Shown here in pieces: positions 33,280 through 41,585 of a DNA stretch of 64,000 nucleotides. The notes beneath the pieces were generated by a model. It did no database searches. It was not told the origin of the DNA and saw only the letters and a list, made by a program, of their open reading frames with translations. The DNA is taken from positions 62,001 to 126,000 of the forward strand of contig NZ_JAIWNC010000004.1 of the NCBI RefSeq assembly GCF_020216025.1, in the 5' to 3' direction. Numbering within the stretch: position 1 is the stretch's first letter; the number at the start of each line of letters is the position of its first letter. Both the position numbers and the translations under genes were made by a program. Source of the DNA: Jidongwangia harbinensis. GTDB taxonomy: Bacteria; Actinomycetota; Actinomycetes; Mycobacteriales; Micromonosporaceae.

Positions 33280-33615
33280 GTGTTCGGACCACAGGTGCCC
33301 CAGGTGACCGCGTCGCAGGTCGAGCCCGACGCCTATCTGCTCGATGTGCGCGAGACCGACGAGTGGACGGCCGGCCATGCGCCGGGTGCCCACCACATGC
33401 CGATGATGGAGGTACCGGCGCGGATCGCCGAGATCCCCACCGACACCGACGTGGTGGTGGTGTGCCGGGTCGGCGGGCGGTCCAGCCAGGTGGTGTCGTA
33501 CCTGCTCGGCAACGGCTGGGAGAACGTCCGCAACCTCGACGGCGGCATGCAGTCGTGGGCCGGCGCGGGGCGGGAAGTGATCAGCGAAGACGGTCAGCCG
33601 GCCCGCGTCCTGTGA
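33280..33615 (+). CDS. Rhodanese-like single-domain protein
   Basis: 111 residues. One rhodanese domain with DVRETDEWTAGHAPGAHHMP and the active-site loop CRVGGRSSQ, whose Cys would carry a persulfide. Such small cytoplasmic rhodaneses move sulfane sulfur to acceptors, but the physiological partner is unknown. It overlaps the glycerophosphodiesterase start by four bases (GTGA), so the two are co-translated though no pathway link is evident. Confidence 0.9.
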   Translation: MFGPQVPQVTASQVEPDAYLLDVRETDEWTAGHAPGAHHMPMMEVPARIAEIPTDTDVVVVCRVGGRSSQVVSYLLGNGWENVRNLDGGMQSWAGAGREVISEDGQPARVL

Positions 33616-34430
33616 CCCCGTACCGTCCGCTGGTCTTCGCCCACCGCGGCGGAGCCGACGCGCTGCCCGAGCACACCCTCGCGGCCTACCTGAAGGCGCT
33701 GGACGAGGGTGCCGACGGCCTGGAGTGCGACGTCCGGCTGACCCGGGACGGTCATCTGGTCTGCGTGCACGACCGCCGGCTCAACCGCACCAGCAACGGC
33801 CGCGGCCGGGTCAGCCGGAAGACCCTCGCCGAGCTGGACGCGCTGGACTTCGGTTCCTGGCATCCGGCCGCCGGGGTGGCGTCGCCGGGCGAGTACCTGC
33901 CGACCGACGATCCGCCGGACCCCGACCTGACCCGGCTGCTCACGCTGGACCGGCTGCTCGACGCGGTGCGCGACTCCGGCCGCCGGGTGCGGCTGCTGAT
34001 CGAGACCAAGCACCCCACCCGGTACGGCGCCGACGTCGAGCGCCGCCTGGTCGAGCTGCTGCGCAAGCATCGGCTGGACGAGCCCGCCCCGGACGATCCG
34101 GTGCGCGTGACGGTCATGTCGTTCGCCGCGCTCGCGCTGCGCCGGATCCGGCTGCTGGCTCCGGCCGTACCCACGGTGTATCTGCTGGAGATCCTGCCGC
34201 CCGGCGTGGGCCGCGGCCGGTTGCCGTTCGGCGCCCGGATCGCCGGCCCGGGCATCGGGCTGGTCCGGGCCCGGCCCGGCCTGATCCCGGCGCTGCGCGC
34301 GGCCGGCCACCAGACGTACGTGTGGACCGTCAACGCCGAGGCCGACCTGGAGTTGATCCTGGCGCAGCGGGTCGACGGCGTGATCACGGACCGGCCCCGA
34401 TTCGTGCTGGATCGGGTCGGCATGACCTGA
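33612..34430 (+). CDS. Glycerophosphodiester phosphodiesterase
   Basis: 272 residues, TIM-barrel GDPD family, no signal peptide. HRGGADALPEHT contains the catalytic His and the metal Glu; GLECDVRLTRDGHLVCVHD supplies the Glu-x-Asp metal pair and the second His. It hydrolyses glycerophosphodiesters to glycerol-3-phosphate and an alcohol. The GTG start overlaps the rhodanese stop. It could recycle phospholipid or teichoic-acid-like headgroups; the CDP-polyol operon is 25 kb away, too far for a firm link. Confidence 0.92.
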   Translation: MTPYRPLVFAHRGGADALPEHTLAAYLKALDEGADGLECDVRLTRDGHLVCVHDRRLNRTSNGRGRVSRKTLAELDALDFGSWHPAAGVASPGEYLPTDDPPDPDLTRLLTLDRLLDAVRDSGRRVRLLIETKHPTRYGADVERRLVELLRKHRLDEPAPDDPVRVTVMSFAALALRRIRLLAPAVPTVYLLEILPPGVGRGRLPFGARIAGPGIGLVRARPGLIPALRAAGHQTYVWTVNAEADLELILAQRVDGVITDRPRFVLDRVGMT

Positions 34431-34536
34431 TCTGGTGCCCGCCTGACTGTGACGTCGGACACGGTTGGGCGATTCTCGGCAAGATCCAAGCTGACCGCTC
34501 TGCACAAAATCCCGGAAGCGAGGCAGACTCGCAGAC

Positions 34537-35745
34537 ATGCCGGATCGCCCCGACTACGCCGCCCTCACCCGGGGGCAGATCGCGGTCCTCGACCGGATCA
34601 ACGCCGGCGAGGCGGGACTGCCCGTACTGAACCAGATCGTCCGCCTGGCGCAGGACGTGCTGGGCGGTCCGGGCGCCGGTTTCGCCGAGTACAGCCCGGG
34701 CCACGGCCGGATCATCGCGGCCAGCGGGGTCTGGGCCGGCGCGCTGGGCCGGCGGGTGGACCGCGACGACACCCGTCTGCGGGGCAGCCGCACGCTGCTG
34801 CTGCCGCTGGACTCGCTCAACGACGAGTTCGCCAGCCACGTCGACGGCGGTGACCGGCGGCGCACGCTGGGCGCGCGGTGCGAGGTGGGCGACACCATCG
34901 TGGGCTCCCTGCACGTCTACCTGGACGCCGCGGACGGCGAGCCGGGGCCCGAGCACCACGCGGTGCTGGAACTGCTGGCCGCCTACGTGGGCCGGCTCTA
35001 CGGCTACCGCACCGGCCTGCCCATCCACGGCCACCTGCCGGAGGTCGCCGAGGTGCACCGCCGCCAGGAGGCCCGGGACCTGTGGGTCGCGGTGACCAGC
35101 CACGAACTGCGTACCCCGGTCACCGTGATCAAGGGATATGCGGACACGCTGACCAACCACTGGGACTCGCTGGGTGAGCAGGGGCGGCAGGAAGCGGTCC
35201 GGATCATCGGTGCCCGGGCCGGCGAACTGGCCCGCCTGGTCGACCGGCTGCTCTCCGCCACCAGCGAGGACGGCGAGATCGGCGGCTCGGCGGCCGGCCC
35301 GTTCGACCTGGTCGAGGCGCTCCGCTCGGCGGTCGAGGAGCTGCCCGCCGACCTGCGCGGCCGGCTGGTGCTGGACGAACTCCCGGCGGAACTGCCGAAG
35401 GCGTTCGGCGACCGCGACTCGCTGGCCACCATCCTGACCGAGCTGGCCACCAACGCGGACAAGTACTCACCGCCGGACACCCCGGTGGAGCTGTGCGCGT
35501 CGGCCGACGACCAGACGGTCACGTTCCGGGTCTCCGACCGCGGCGTCGGGGTCAAGCCGGACCACGTCGAGAAGGCGTTCGAACGCTACTGGCAGGGCGA
35601 GTCCGGCGACCGCCGCCACCACCCCGGTGCCGGGCTGGGTCTCTACCTGGTGCGCCGGATCGTGGAACGCCAGCACGGCTGGGTGTCGCTGCGGCCGCGC
35701 GAGGGCGGCGGCACGGTCGCCGAGGTTCGGCTCCCTCGCGGCTGA
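34537..35745 (+). CDS. GAF-type sensor histidine kinase (orphan)
   Basis: 402 residues, soluble, with no membrane segment. An N-terminal GAF-like region (about 20-155) precedes HisKA with H189 in VTSHELRTPVTVIKGYADT and an HATPase domain (about 280-400) with the N box LATNADKYSPP, DRGVGVKPDH and PGAGLGLYLV. No response regulator is adjacent, so the partner is elsewhere. The ATG is preceded by CAGACT seven bases upstream, suggesting leaderless transcription. Confidence 0.9.
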   Translation: MPDRPDYAALTRGQIAVLDRINAGEAGLPVLNQIVRLAQDVLGGPGAGFAEYSPGHGRIIAASGVWAGALGRRVDRDDTRLRGSRTLLLPLDSLNDEFASHVDGGDRRRTLGARCEVGDTIVGSLHVYLDAADGEPGPEHHAVLELLAAYVGRLYGYRTGLPIHGHLPEVAEVHRRQEARDLWVAVTSHELRTPVTVIKGYADTLTNHWDSLGEQGRQEAVRIIGARAGELARLVDRLLSATSEDGEIGGSAAGPFDLVEALRSAVEELPADLRGRLVLDELPAELPKAFGDRDSLATILTELATNADKYSPPDTPVELCASADDQTVTFRVSDRGVGVKPDHVEKAFERYWQGESGDRRHHPGAGLGLYLVRRIVERQHGWVSLRPREGGGTVAEVRLPRG

Positions 35746-35794
35746 CCGGCCCTGGTCCTTCCCTCCGGGCCGTCAGCGCCTACTCTGGTTCGCC

Positions 35795-36670
35795 ATGAGC
35801 AAGCGTCGGAAAGGCCCGCAGACCGCGCCGAAGCGTCAGAAGGTTCGTGACATCTTCGTCGCCCGGCCCTTCGAGGGTCTGGCGGACGAGCCGGAGTGGA
35901 TCGCGCTCCGCGAGCTGGTCCCGGCCGCGTCCGCGCCGCTGACCCTCAAACCCGAGATCATCGAGGAGTACGGCGACCGCCCGGTCACGCTCTCCACCGT
36001 GCTGCCGATGGCCTGGCCCGCGATGACCCGCCAGGACGGCCGGGTGTTCATCGGGCTGCAACGGCACGTTCAGTCCGGCGACGTGTCCCGCGACCTCGCC
36101 GTCGCGATCCTGAGCGCGCTGCGCACCGAGCCGGGCGACACCGTGGCGGTGCCCGCGCTGCCCGGTGTGGGTCCCCGCCTGCAGGACATCCTGGTCGACG
36201 GGCCGCTCGACATCACCATGCACGAGGGCTTCGAGTACTGGCTCGACGCCGAGCAGGCCGACGACGTGAACGTGAAGGCGTCGCTGGAGCGGGCCAACGC
36301 CTCGATCTACCCGACCGGCCGGCTGGCCGCGGCGCCGGCGGCGTACTGGTGCCGGGTTCCGGAGAAGTCGCACGTGCGCTGGGTGCTGGCCGAGCCGGAG
36401 GACGCCGCGCTGGACGCGCTGGCCCGGCTCTCCGCCGCCGGTGACCTGCTGCTCGGCGAGGGCACCAAGTTCGCCGGCATGTTCCGGGCGCACGGCCTGC
36501 TGGTGCCGGTGTGGGACGTGCCCCGCGACCCGGAGGCCGCGGACTGGGAGGGCCCGCTGGCCGACTTCGCCAAGCGGTACGCCGACACGCTCGCCGACAC
36601 CGGGCCGCTGGACTCCGCCGCCCGCCGCGCCAAGCAGGGCCTGGTCGGCCGGCAGCTCACCCTGCGCTGA
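35795..36670 (+). CDS. DUF5926-family protein
   Basis: 291 residues, cytoplasmic. The core FEGLADEPEWIALRELVPAA and the alternating hydrophobic/charged pattern match actinobacterial DUF5926, of unknown function. Streptomyces versions carry an N-terminal SEC-C zinc motif (CxCxGxxxxxxxC); here that segment is replaced by a short basic tail, MSKRRKGPQTAPKRQK. TACTCT eight bases before the ATG could be a -10. The stop overlaps the GH16-like start by one base (TGATG). Confidence 0.8.
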   Translation: MSKRRKGPQTAPKRQKVRDIFVARPFEGLADEPEWIALRELVPAASAPLTLKPEIIEEYGDRPVTLSTVLPMAWPAMTRQDGRVFIGLQRHVQSGDVSRDLAVAILSALRTEPGDTVAVPALPGVGPRLQDILVDGPLDITMHEGFEYWLDAEQADDVNVKASLERANASIYPTGRLAAAPAAYWCRVPEKSHVRWVLAEPEDAALDALARLSAAGDLLLGEGTKFAGMFRAHGLLVPVWDVPRDPEAADWEGPLADFAKRYADTLADTGPLDSAARRAKQGLVGRQLTLR

Positions 36671-37419
36671 TGTTCGAGGAGCAGTTCACCGCCGATGACC
36701 TGGACCCGGCCGTCTGGGTCCCGTACTACCTGCCACATTGGAGTTCCCGGGCCCAGTCGGCGGCGACGTACACGGTGACCGGCGGTGAGCTGCGCCTGAG
36801 CATCCCGCCGTCGCAGGGCCTGTGGGCGGAGGGCATCCACCCCACGCCGTTGCGGGTGTCCTGCGTGCAGACCGCGAACTTCTCCGGCCCGGTGGGCAGC
36901 ACGATCGGCGGTCAGCCGTTCCTGCCGGACCAGGTGGTCCGCGAGGAGCAGCCGACGTTCTGGGGCTACACCCCGCGGTACGGCCACATCGAGGCCCGGA
37001 TGCGCGGCGTGGTGTCGCCAAGGTCCATGGTGGCGTTCTGGATGTCCGGCATCGAGGACCGGCCGCACCGTTCCGGCGAGATCTGCGTGATGGAGGTGTT
37101 CGGCGACGCGGTGCGGGACGGCTCGGTGGACGTCGGGATCGGCCTGCACCGGTTCCGGGACCCGGCGCTGACCGAGGAGTGGTCCACGGTCCCGCTGGAT
37201 CTGGACATCGCCGAGTTCCACACGTACGGCGTGGACTGGCGACCCGGCTCGCTGGAGTTCACCGTGGACGGGACCGTGGTGCGCCGGATCGGGCAGGCCC
37301 CGGACTACCCGGTGCAGCTGGAGATCGGCGTCTTCGACTTCCCGGACAAGGCCGATCCGGACGCCGCCACCGTCGAGGTCCCCGAGCTGATCGTGTCGCA
37401 CGTCATCGGTCGTCGGTAA
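36670..37419 (+). CDS. GH16-like glycoside hydrolase family protein (variant active site)
   Basis: 249 residues, no signal peptide, concanavalin-like fold by pattern. The region of the GH16 catalytic motif ExDxxE reads [10 protein letters not shown], so the middle Asp is Cys while both Glu remain. Trp/Tyr-rich substrate-cleft segments ([31 protein letters not shown]) are present. The same EIC(V)(M/F)E variant is, as I recall, shared by cytoplasmic actinobacterial homologues, so it may be a non-classical or binding-only subgroup. It is co-translated with DUF5926 and overlaps the 3' end of arcA by 17 bases on the other strand. Confidence 0.78.
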   Translation: MFEEQFTADDLDPAVWVPYYLPHWSSRAQSAATYTVTGGELRLSIPPSQGLWAEGIHPTPLRVSCVQTANFSGPVGSTIGGQPFLPDQVVREEQPTFWGYTPRYGHIEARMRGVVSPRSMVAFWMSGIEDRPHRSGEICVMEVFGDAVRDGSVDVGIGLHRFRDPALTEEWSTVPLDLDIAEFHTYGVDWRPGSLEFTVDGTVVRRIGQAPDYPVQLEIGVFDFPDKADPDAATVEVPELIVSHVIGRR

Positions 37420-38608
37420 GGGGCACCCGCTCGATCGGGCAGCTCATGCAGCGGGGCCCGCCGCGGCCGGAGCCGAGTTCCGAGCCGCTGATCCGGATCA
37501 CCTCGATGCCGGCCCGTTCCAGCTGGGCGTTCGTCTCCACGTTGCGCTCGTAGGCGACACACAGCCGGGGCGAGATCGCCAGCGTGTTGTTGCCGTCGTC
37601 CCACTGCTCGCGTTCCGCGGTGACCGGGTCGAGTCCGGTGTCGATGATCCGCAGCCGGTCGATGCCCATCGCCTCCGCGGCGGCCTCGAGGAACGGCCGC
37701 GGCGGGGCGACCACCGGTTCGCCGTCCGCGCCCCGGGTCACGGTCCAGGCCCGCAGCGTGTCGGCCACGATCGGGTACATCACCACGGCGTCGACGTCGA
37801 CCATCGTGCAGACCGTGTCGAGGTGCATGGTGGCCCGCTCCTGGGCGATCGGCACGGCCAGGATGGTGTGCGCCAGACCGGCCGCGAAGACCCGCAAAGC
37901 CAGGCGTTCGGCACCGGCCGGAGTGGTGCGTTCGCCCACCCCGACGGCGAGTACGCCGGGCGCCAGCAGCAGGACGTCGCCGCCCTCCACATGTTCCAGT
38001 CCCGGCTGGTAGAGCAGGTCGGTGCCGGCGAAGCGCGGGTGGTAGCGGTAGATCGCCTCGGTCAGCGTGGTCTCCCGGGCCCGGGCCGGCATGGCCAGGC
38101 TGGTGACCGCGACCCGGTCCCCGATCCACACCGACGAGTCGCGGGTGAACAGCAGGTTGGGCAGCGGGTCGATGACGAAGTCGTGCGGATCCATCATCTG
38201 GTAGACCAGCCCACCGGGCCCGGGCTTCATCTCCTCGTGGGCCAGGCCGGCCATCAGGACGTCGGCCAGGCGGGGCGGGTCCTGGTCGGCCAGGTACCCG
38301 GCGACCCGGCCGCGCAACGTGTCACCGAGCCGCCGGTCGTCCAGCACCCCGGCGATCACCTCGGTGCGCGCCTCGGACACCGCCAGCGTCTCGGCCAGCA
38401 ACTGTCCGAGATAGAGCACCTCGACGCCGCGCTCGCGCAGGGCGGCCGCGAACGCGTCGTGTTCCTCCTGCGCGCGGCCCACCCAGGGGATGCCGTCGAA
38501 CAGCAGCGAGTCGTTGTTGCGCGGGGTGAGCCGCGCCAGTTCCGGCCCGGGCCGGTGCAGCATGACCGTGGTGAGGCGGCTGACTTCGCTGTCGACGTAG
38601 TGCGTCAC
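37403..38608 (-). CDS. arcA: Arginine deiminase
   Basis: 401 residues, guanidino-group-modifying fold. [31 protein letters not shown] (catalytic His) and [13 protein letters not shown], with catalytic Cys at 387, are all present. It converts arginine to citrulline and ammonia. No arcB or arcC gene is near, so an energy-yielding ADI pathway is not shown here. The GTG start has TAGTCT six bases upstream on the minus strand, a leaderless arrangement. An iron-box-like sequence lies about 100 bases upstream. Confidence 0.95.
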   Translation of the reverse strand: MTHYVDSEVSRLTTVMLHRPGPELARLTPRNNDSLLFDGIPWVGRAQEEHDAFAAALRERGVEVLYLGQLLAETLAVSEARTEVIAGVLDDRRLGDTLRGRVAGYLADQDPPRLADVLMAGLAHEEMKPGPGGLVYQMMDPHDFVIDPLPNLLFTRDSSVWIGDRVAVTSLAMPARARETTLTEAIYRYHPRFAGTDLLYQPGLEHVEGGDVLLLAPGVLAVGVGERTTPAGAERLALRVFAAGLAHTILAVPIAQERATMHLDTVCTMVDVDAVVMYPIVADTLRAWTVTRGADGEPVVAPPRPFLEAAAEAMGIDRLRIIDTGLDPVTAEREQWDDGNNTLAISPRLCVAYERNVETNAQLERAGIEVIRISGSELGSGRGGPRCMSCPIERVPLTDDR

Positions 38609-38614
38609 GGATCG

Positions 38615-38620
38615 AGACTA
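38615..38620 (-). promoter_or_regulatory. Probable leaderless -10 for arcA
   Basis: TAGTCT on the minus strand ends six bases before the GTG start. Confidence 0.5.
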
Positions 38621-38709
38621 GGGCAATCCGGTCGATGCGGCGATTCATCGCGCAGAGCCGCCGTGATGTGACTTTGGGCCGAGATCAAGGATCAGTGCTG
38701 CGCGACGGC

Positions 38710-38728
38710 TAAGGTGAGGCTAACTTGG
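38710..38728. promoter_or_regulatory. Iron-box-like operator
   Basis: TAAGGTGAGGCTAACTTGG matches the IdeR/DmdR consensus (TTAGGTTAGGCTAACCTAA) at 14 of 19 positions, with the central AGGCTAAC intact. It is in the arcA / NERD-like divergent region. It does not overlap the arcA -10, so the target may be the rightward transcript or a different promoter. Confidence 0.5.
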
Positions 38729-38919
38729 GCGGTGACGTAACCGAGTTCCGGGGGGATCGAGGGACGAGTGCGCCATACGCAAGAAGAGGCCGTGCGTGAA
38801 TGCGGCATTCATCCCCAGTCATTCCACTTTCTTTCCCCCTTTGCATCTTGCTTCCGTATGGGGTCAAACACTTACGGTAGTGGCCAGAGAGCCCGACGGA
38901 CCTTTTGCCGGAGGTCACG

Positions 38920-39663
38920 ATGACTGTCTTCCCCGCACGTCCCGCCCTGCCTGTCACACCGTCCAAGGCGTTGGCCCCGGTCGACCGCCGTCAATCAGCC
39001 CCACCCGCACCGCTCGAGGCACCCCGCCCGAGTCCGGTCGAGTGGGCACGTCGCCGCCGCGCCGAGCGTGACGCCCGCCGGCTGGAGGCGGCCGGAGCAC
39101 GTGCGCTGACCCGGCTGGACCGTCTGGGTCCCGCCTGGCACATCGTGGACTGGCCCCGCACCGACACGCTGCACGGGTACTACGAGCCCGACCCGAGCGA
39201 CGAGCGCGCCGGATTCCTCGCCATCGGCCCCGGCGGCGTGTACGCCGTCACCGTCGCCGACCACGGGCGGGCCCGCGTCCTCATCGCCGGTGACGTGGTA
39301 CAGATCAATGGCAAGCGCCCGGCGTTCGTGGCCGAGGCCCGCCGCGACGCCCGCCGGGCCAGCAAGGCCATGTCGGCCGCGGTCGGGCTGACCGTCCCGG
39401 TCAGTCCGGTCCTCGCGTTCGTCGGGTCCGGGGTGATCAGCGTCCACGGCCTGCCTAAGGACTGCCTGGTCGCCACGCACCGGGAGCTGGACCGGCTGCT
39501 CATCGCCGGCGGTGCGCGCATCTCACCGGCCACCGCGGGTAAACTTTCGGCGGTCGCCGAGAACCCGTCGACCTGGGCAAACGCTCCGTACCGTCCGGCC
39601 GGCGACTATCGGTGGTATGCCGGCGGACAAACGGCCGCTGACAAGCGGACGACCCGCCGGTAA
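38920..39663 (+). CDS. NERD-like (nuclease-related) domain protein
   Basis: 247 residues. After a basic Ala/Arg-rich tail (1-60), residues about 65-200 resemble the NERD fold: LGPAWHIVDWPRTD, FLAIGPGGVYAVTVADHGRARV, VQINGKRP and SPVLAFVGSG. In NERD proteins an Asp and a Lys in the GPGGVFxxDxK-type segment suggest nuclease activity; here the segment reads GPGGVYAVTVADHG without the Lys, so activity is doubtful. The ATG at 38920 has GGAG six bases upstream. Confidence 0.68.
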   Translation: MTVFPARPALPVTPSKALAPVDRRQSAPPAPLEAPRPSPVEWARRRRAERDARRLEAAGARALTRLDRLGPAWHIVDWPRTDTLHGYYEPDPSDERAGFLAIGPGGVYAVTVADHGRARVLIAGDVVQINGKRPAFVAEARRDARRASKAMSAAVGLTVPVSPVLAFVGSGVISVHGLPKDCLVATHRELDRLLIAGGARISPATAGKLSAVAENPSTWANAPYRPAGDYRWYAGGQTAADKRTTRR

Positions 39664-39767
39664 CGTTCCTGCCGGTGCACCGTTCGCCGCCGACCGGTCA
39701 CCACGGCGACACGGCCGGGGTTCGTCCCCGGCCGGGCCGTGACCCGGCGGCACGGAGGATCAGGGAG

Positions 39768-40238
39768 GTGCAGGTGGCGCACGTCGAACTCTCACTCTCG
39801 GGAGCGTTCGTGCCCCAGGCGCGTACACCAGCCGAGTCGGAGTTCCTCTCGAACGTCGAACGCTGGGCGGCAACGGTCGCGACCTCGGTCGAGCCGTGCC
39901 TGATCATCGACGTGGCCACCACGATCCTCGCCCTCTCGCCGTCCTGCAGCGAGCTGCTGGGGCTGGGCAAGCCGGCGGACGCGGTCGGCCAGCCGCTGCT
40001 CGGCGACGGTGCGCTCCGGCTCATCGACTTCACCGCCGGCGGCGGCGAGCTGGACGAGCCCGAGGTGGAGAAGATTCCGCCGCTGCTCGCGATCCGCAGC
40101 GAGCGCCTGGCCCGCGGCCTGATGCGGGTCCAGCTGGACGACGGCAACGAGCACCTGACCGTGGACGCCATCGCCACCCCGCTCATCGCGGCCAACCAGG
40201 TCGTCGCGTCGCTGTCGTTCTTCGCACCGGTGCGCTGA
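39768..40238 (+). CDS. PAS-domain-like regulatory protein
   Basis: 156 residues, cytoplasmic. It reads as one PAS-like sensor domain: EPCLIIDVATTILALSPSCSELLGL then RLIDFTAGGG and IATPLIAANQVVASLSFFAPV. No DNA-binding or kinase domain is attached. Such stand-alone PAS proteins in actinomycetes are of unknown role. Two in-frame GTG codons (39768 and 39774) have ribosome binding sites ACGGAGGA and GGGAGG respectively; the first is used here but the second is equally likely. Confidence 0.68.
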   Translation: MQVAHVELSLSGAFVPQARTPAESEFLSNVERWAATVATSVEPCLIIDVATTILALSPSCSELLGLGKPADAVGQPLLGDGALRLIDFTAGGGELDEPEVEKIPPLLAIRSERLARGLMRVQLDDGNEHLTVDAIATPLIAANQVVASLSFFAPVR

Positions 40239-40302
40239 CCCGCCGCGAGGCGTGTGGCGATCATTTCACCGCGCGGCCATTGGGCCCGCGCGATCCGAAC
40301 CG

Positions 40303-40308
40303 TACGCT
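40303..40308 (+). promoter_or_regulatory. Probable leaderless -10 for the ACT protein
   Basis: TACGCT ends six bases before the ATG at 40315. Confidence 0.5.
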
Positions 40309-40314
40309 CTCCTC

Positions 40315-40707
40315 ATGCTCGATCTCGATCTGTTGCCTGAGGAATACGCGGTGTGCCGACTGCCGGCCGGTTCGCCGCTGCCCGCCTCGCTGAGCGGCGG
40401 ACCGGACGACAAGAGCGTCATCTCCGTGACGTGGGCGCCGGACGAGCTGTCCATCATCTGCCCGAGCGACCGGGTGCCGTCCGACGCCGTGGTGGAGACC
40501 CCGTGGCGCTGCCTGCGGGTGGTCGGCCCGCTGGACCTGGCATTGACCGGCGTGCTCGCGTCCCTGCTCGGGCCGCTCGCCCAGGCCCGGGTCAACATCG
40601 TGACCTTCTCGACGTACGACACCGACTACCTGCTGGTCCCCACGGTCCGGTTGGCCGAGGCGCTGGGCACGCTCAGCGCCGCCGGACACCGGATCGCCGC
40701 CGGCTGA
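40315..40707 (+). CDS. ACT-domain protein
   Basis: 130 residues, probably two ACT-like halves (ACT_7 type). VISVTWAPDELSIICP and LDLALTGVLASLLGPLAQARVNIVTFSTYDTDYLLV match small ACT/CASTOR-like proteins that bind amino acids. No catalytic domain. Its ligand is unknown, but pheA, an ACT-regulated enzyme, lies 880 bases downstream. Confidence 0.82.
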   Translation: MLDLDLLPEEYAVCRLPAGSPLPASLSGGPDDKSVISVTWAPDELSIICPSDRVPSDAVVETPWRCLRVVGPLDLALTGVLASLLGPLAQARVNIVTFSTYDTDYLLVPTVRLAEALGTLSAAGHRIAAG

Positions 40708-40740
40708 GATCCGGCCTCTTCACGAACGTCGATCCGGCCC

Positions 40741-40746
40741 TACCAT
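40741..40746 (+). promoter_or_regulatory. Probable leaderless -10 for the lipoprotein gene
   Basis: TACCAT ends six bases before GTG at 40753, which favours that start over the internal GTG codons that would give a normal signal peptide. Confidence 0.45.
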
Positions 40747-40752
40747 GGGCGC

Positions 40753-41559
40753 GTGTCCCGCACGCCTGACCGCGCCGCCGAGCGGTCACTCCTCCTTGCC
40801 GCCGCCCCGCGGCCGCCCCACCGCGCCGCCGTGCGGTTCCGTCGGCACGCCGCCCACCGGTTGTGCCCCGGCCTGCCGGTGGGGCTCAGCCAGCTGGTGA
40901 GACTCGGCCAGCTGGTGAGACTCGGCCAGCTCGTCAGACTCGGCCGGCCGGTGAGACTCGGGCTGCCGCTCGCGCTAGGTCTGCTGGGCATGCTCGCCGG
41001 GTGCGGGGAGCCGCCGCAGCCGCTGGCCACCGCGCCGCCCGAGCCGCCCCGCAGCGCCCCCGTACCGCCCTCCGGAGCCCCGTACCCGTCCGGCGGCCTG
41101 CCACCCACCATGCCGGCCGGCACGCTCCCCACCGGCGGCCTGACCACCCAGCCGTACCCGACCCAGCCGTACCCGACCGGATTCGGGCCGACCTACCCGA
41201 CCGCCACGCTGCCCACCACCAGCCCCACCACGACGCCGAGCCGCAGCCTGCCGCCGGCCGCCCCGCGCTGCACCGCCGGCCCGAGCCGGGCGCAGGTGCT
41301 CGCCGTGATCAAGGACAACCCGACCATCCCCACCGACAAGCAGCCGGTGGTCAAGGAGGGACCGTTCTGCGCGGGATCGTGGCAGTTCACCGTGGTGGGC
41401 AGCACCGTGCAGGACCCCGAGGGCGACGAACCACTGCTGGTGGTCACGACCGGCCGGCCGGCCGCGCTGACCCTGGTGGTGATCGGCACGGACGTGTGCA
41501 CGGACCGGGTGGAGGACGACGCCCCGGCCGGGATCCGGGTACGGGCGTGCGGATTCTGA
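40753..41559 (+). CDS. Proline-rich lipoprotein with repeat-extended leader
   Basis: 268 residues from the first GTG. A lipobox LAGC puts the modified Cys at 84, far too late for a normal signal of 20-30 residues. Residues 43-70 consist of (S/G)QLVRL-type repeats with GTG codons at residues 49, 55 and 67 (the equivalent codon at 61 is GTC). Initiation at residue 67 (position 40951) would give an ideal 18-residue leader. The mature part has about 100 residues of Pro/Thr/Gly/Tyr linker (PYPTQPYPT), then a C-terminal domain with three or four Cys. Function unknown. The true start is unresolved; TACCAT upstream supports 40753. Confidence 0.65.
   Translation: MSRTPDRAAERSLLLAAAPRPPHRAAVRFRRHAAHRLCPGLPVGLSQLVRLGQLVRLGQLVRLGRPVRLGLPLALGLLGMLAGCGEPPQPLATAPPEPPRSAPVPPSGAPYPSGGLPPTMPAGTLPTGGLTTQPYPTQPYPTGFGPTYPTATLPTTSPTTTPSRSLPPAAPRCTAGPSRAQVLAVIKDNPTIPTDKQPVVKEGPFCAGSWQFTVVGSTVQDPEGDEPLLVVTTGRPAALTLVVIGTDVCTDRVEDDAPAGIRVRACGF
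40891..40962 (+). repeat. 18-bp in-frame tandem repeat in a signal-peptide region
   Basis: Four units of cagctggtgagactcggc, the third and fourth with substitutions. Units 1, 2 and 4 carry an in-frame GTG; in unit 3 it is GTC. The repeats sit immediately before the hydrophobic core of a lipoprotein signal. Confidence 0.85.
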
Positions 41560-41573
41560 TCCCGGCCGGCCTC

Positions 41574-41579
41574 TAGGCT
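41574..41579 (+). promoter_or_regulatory. Probable leaderless -10 for pheA
   Basis: TAGGCT ends six bases before the ATG at 41586, with no ribosome binding site. Confidence 0.5.
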
Positions 41580-41585
41580 GGGGTC

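Larger units (their letters stand above)
38609..38919. other. 311-bp divergent intergenic region
   Basis: It holds the arcA promoter at its left end, an IdeR/DmdR-like iron box at 38710-38728 and no supported gene. The right half (from about 38790) carries no feature I can name beyond the ribosome binding site GGAG six bases before the NERD-like gene. Confidence 0.6.
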
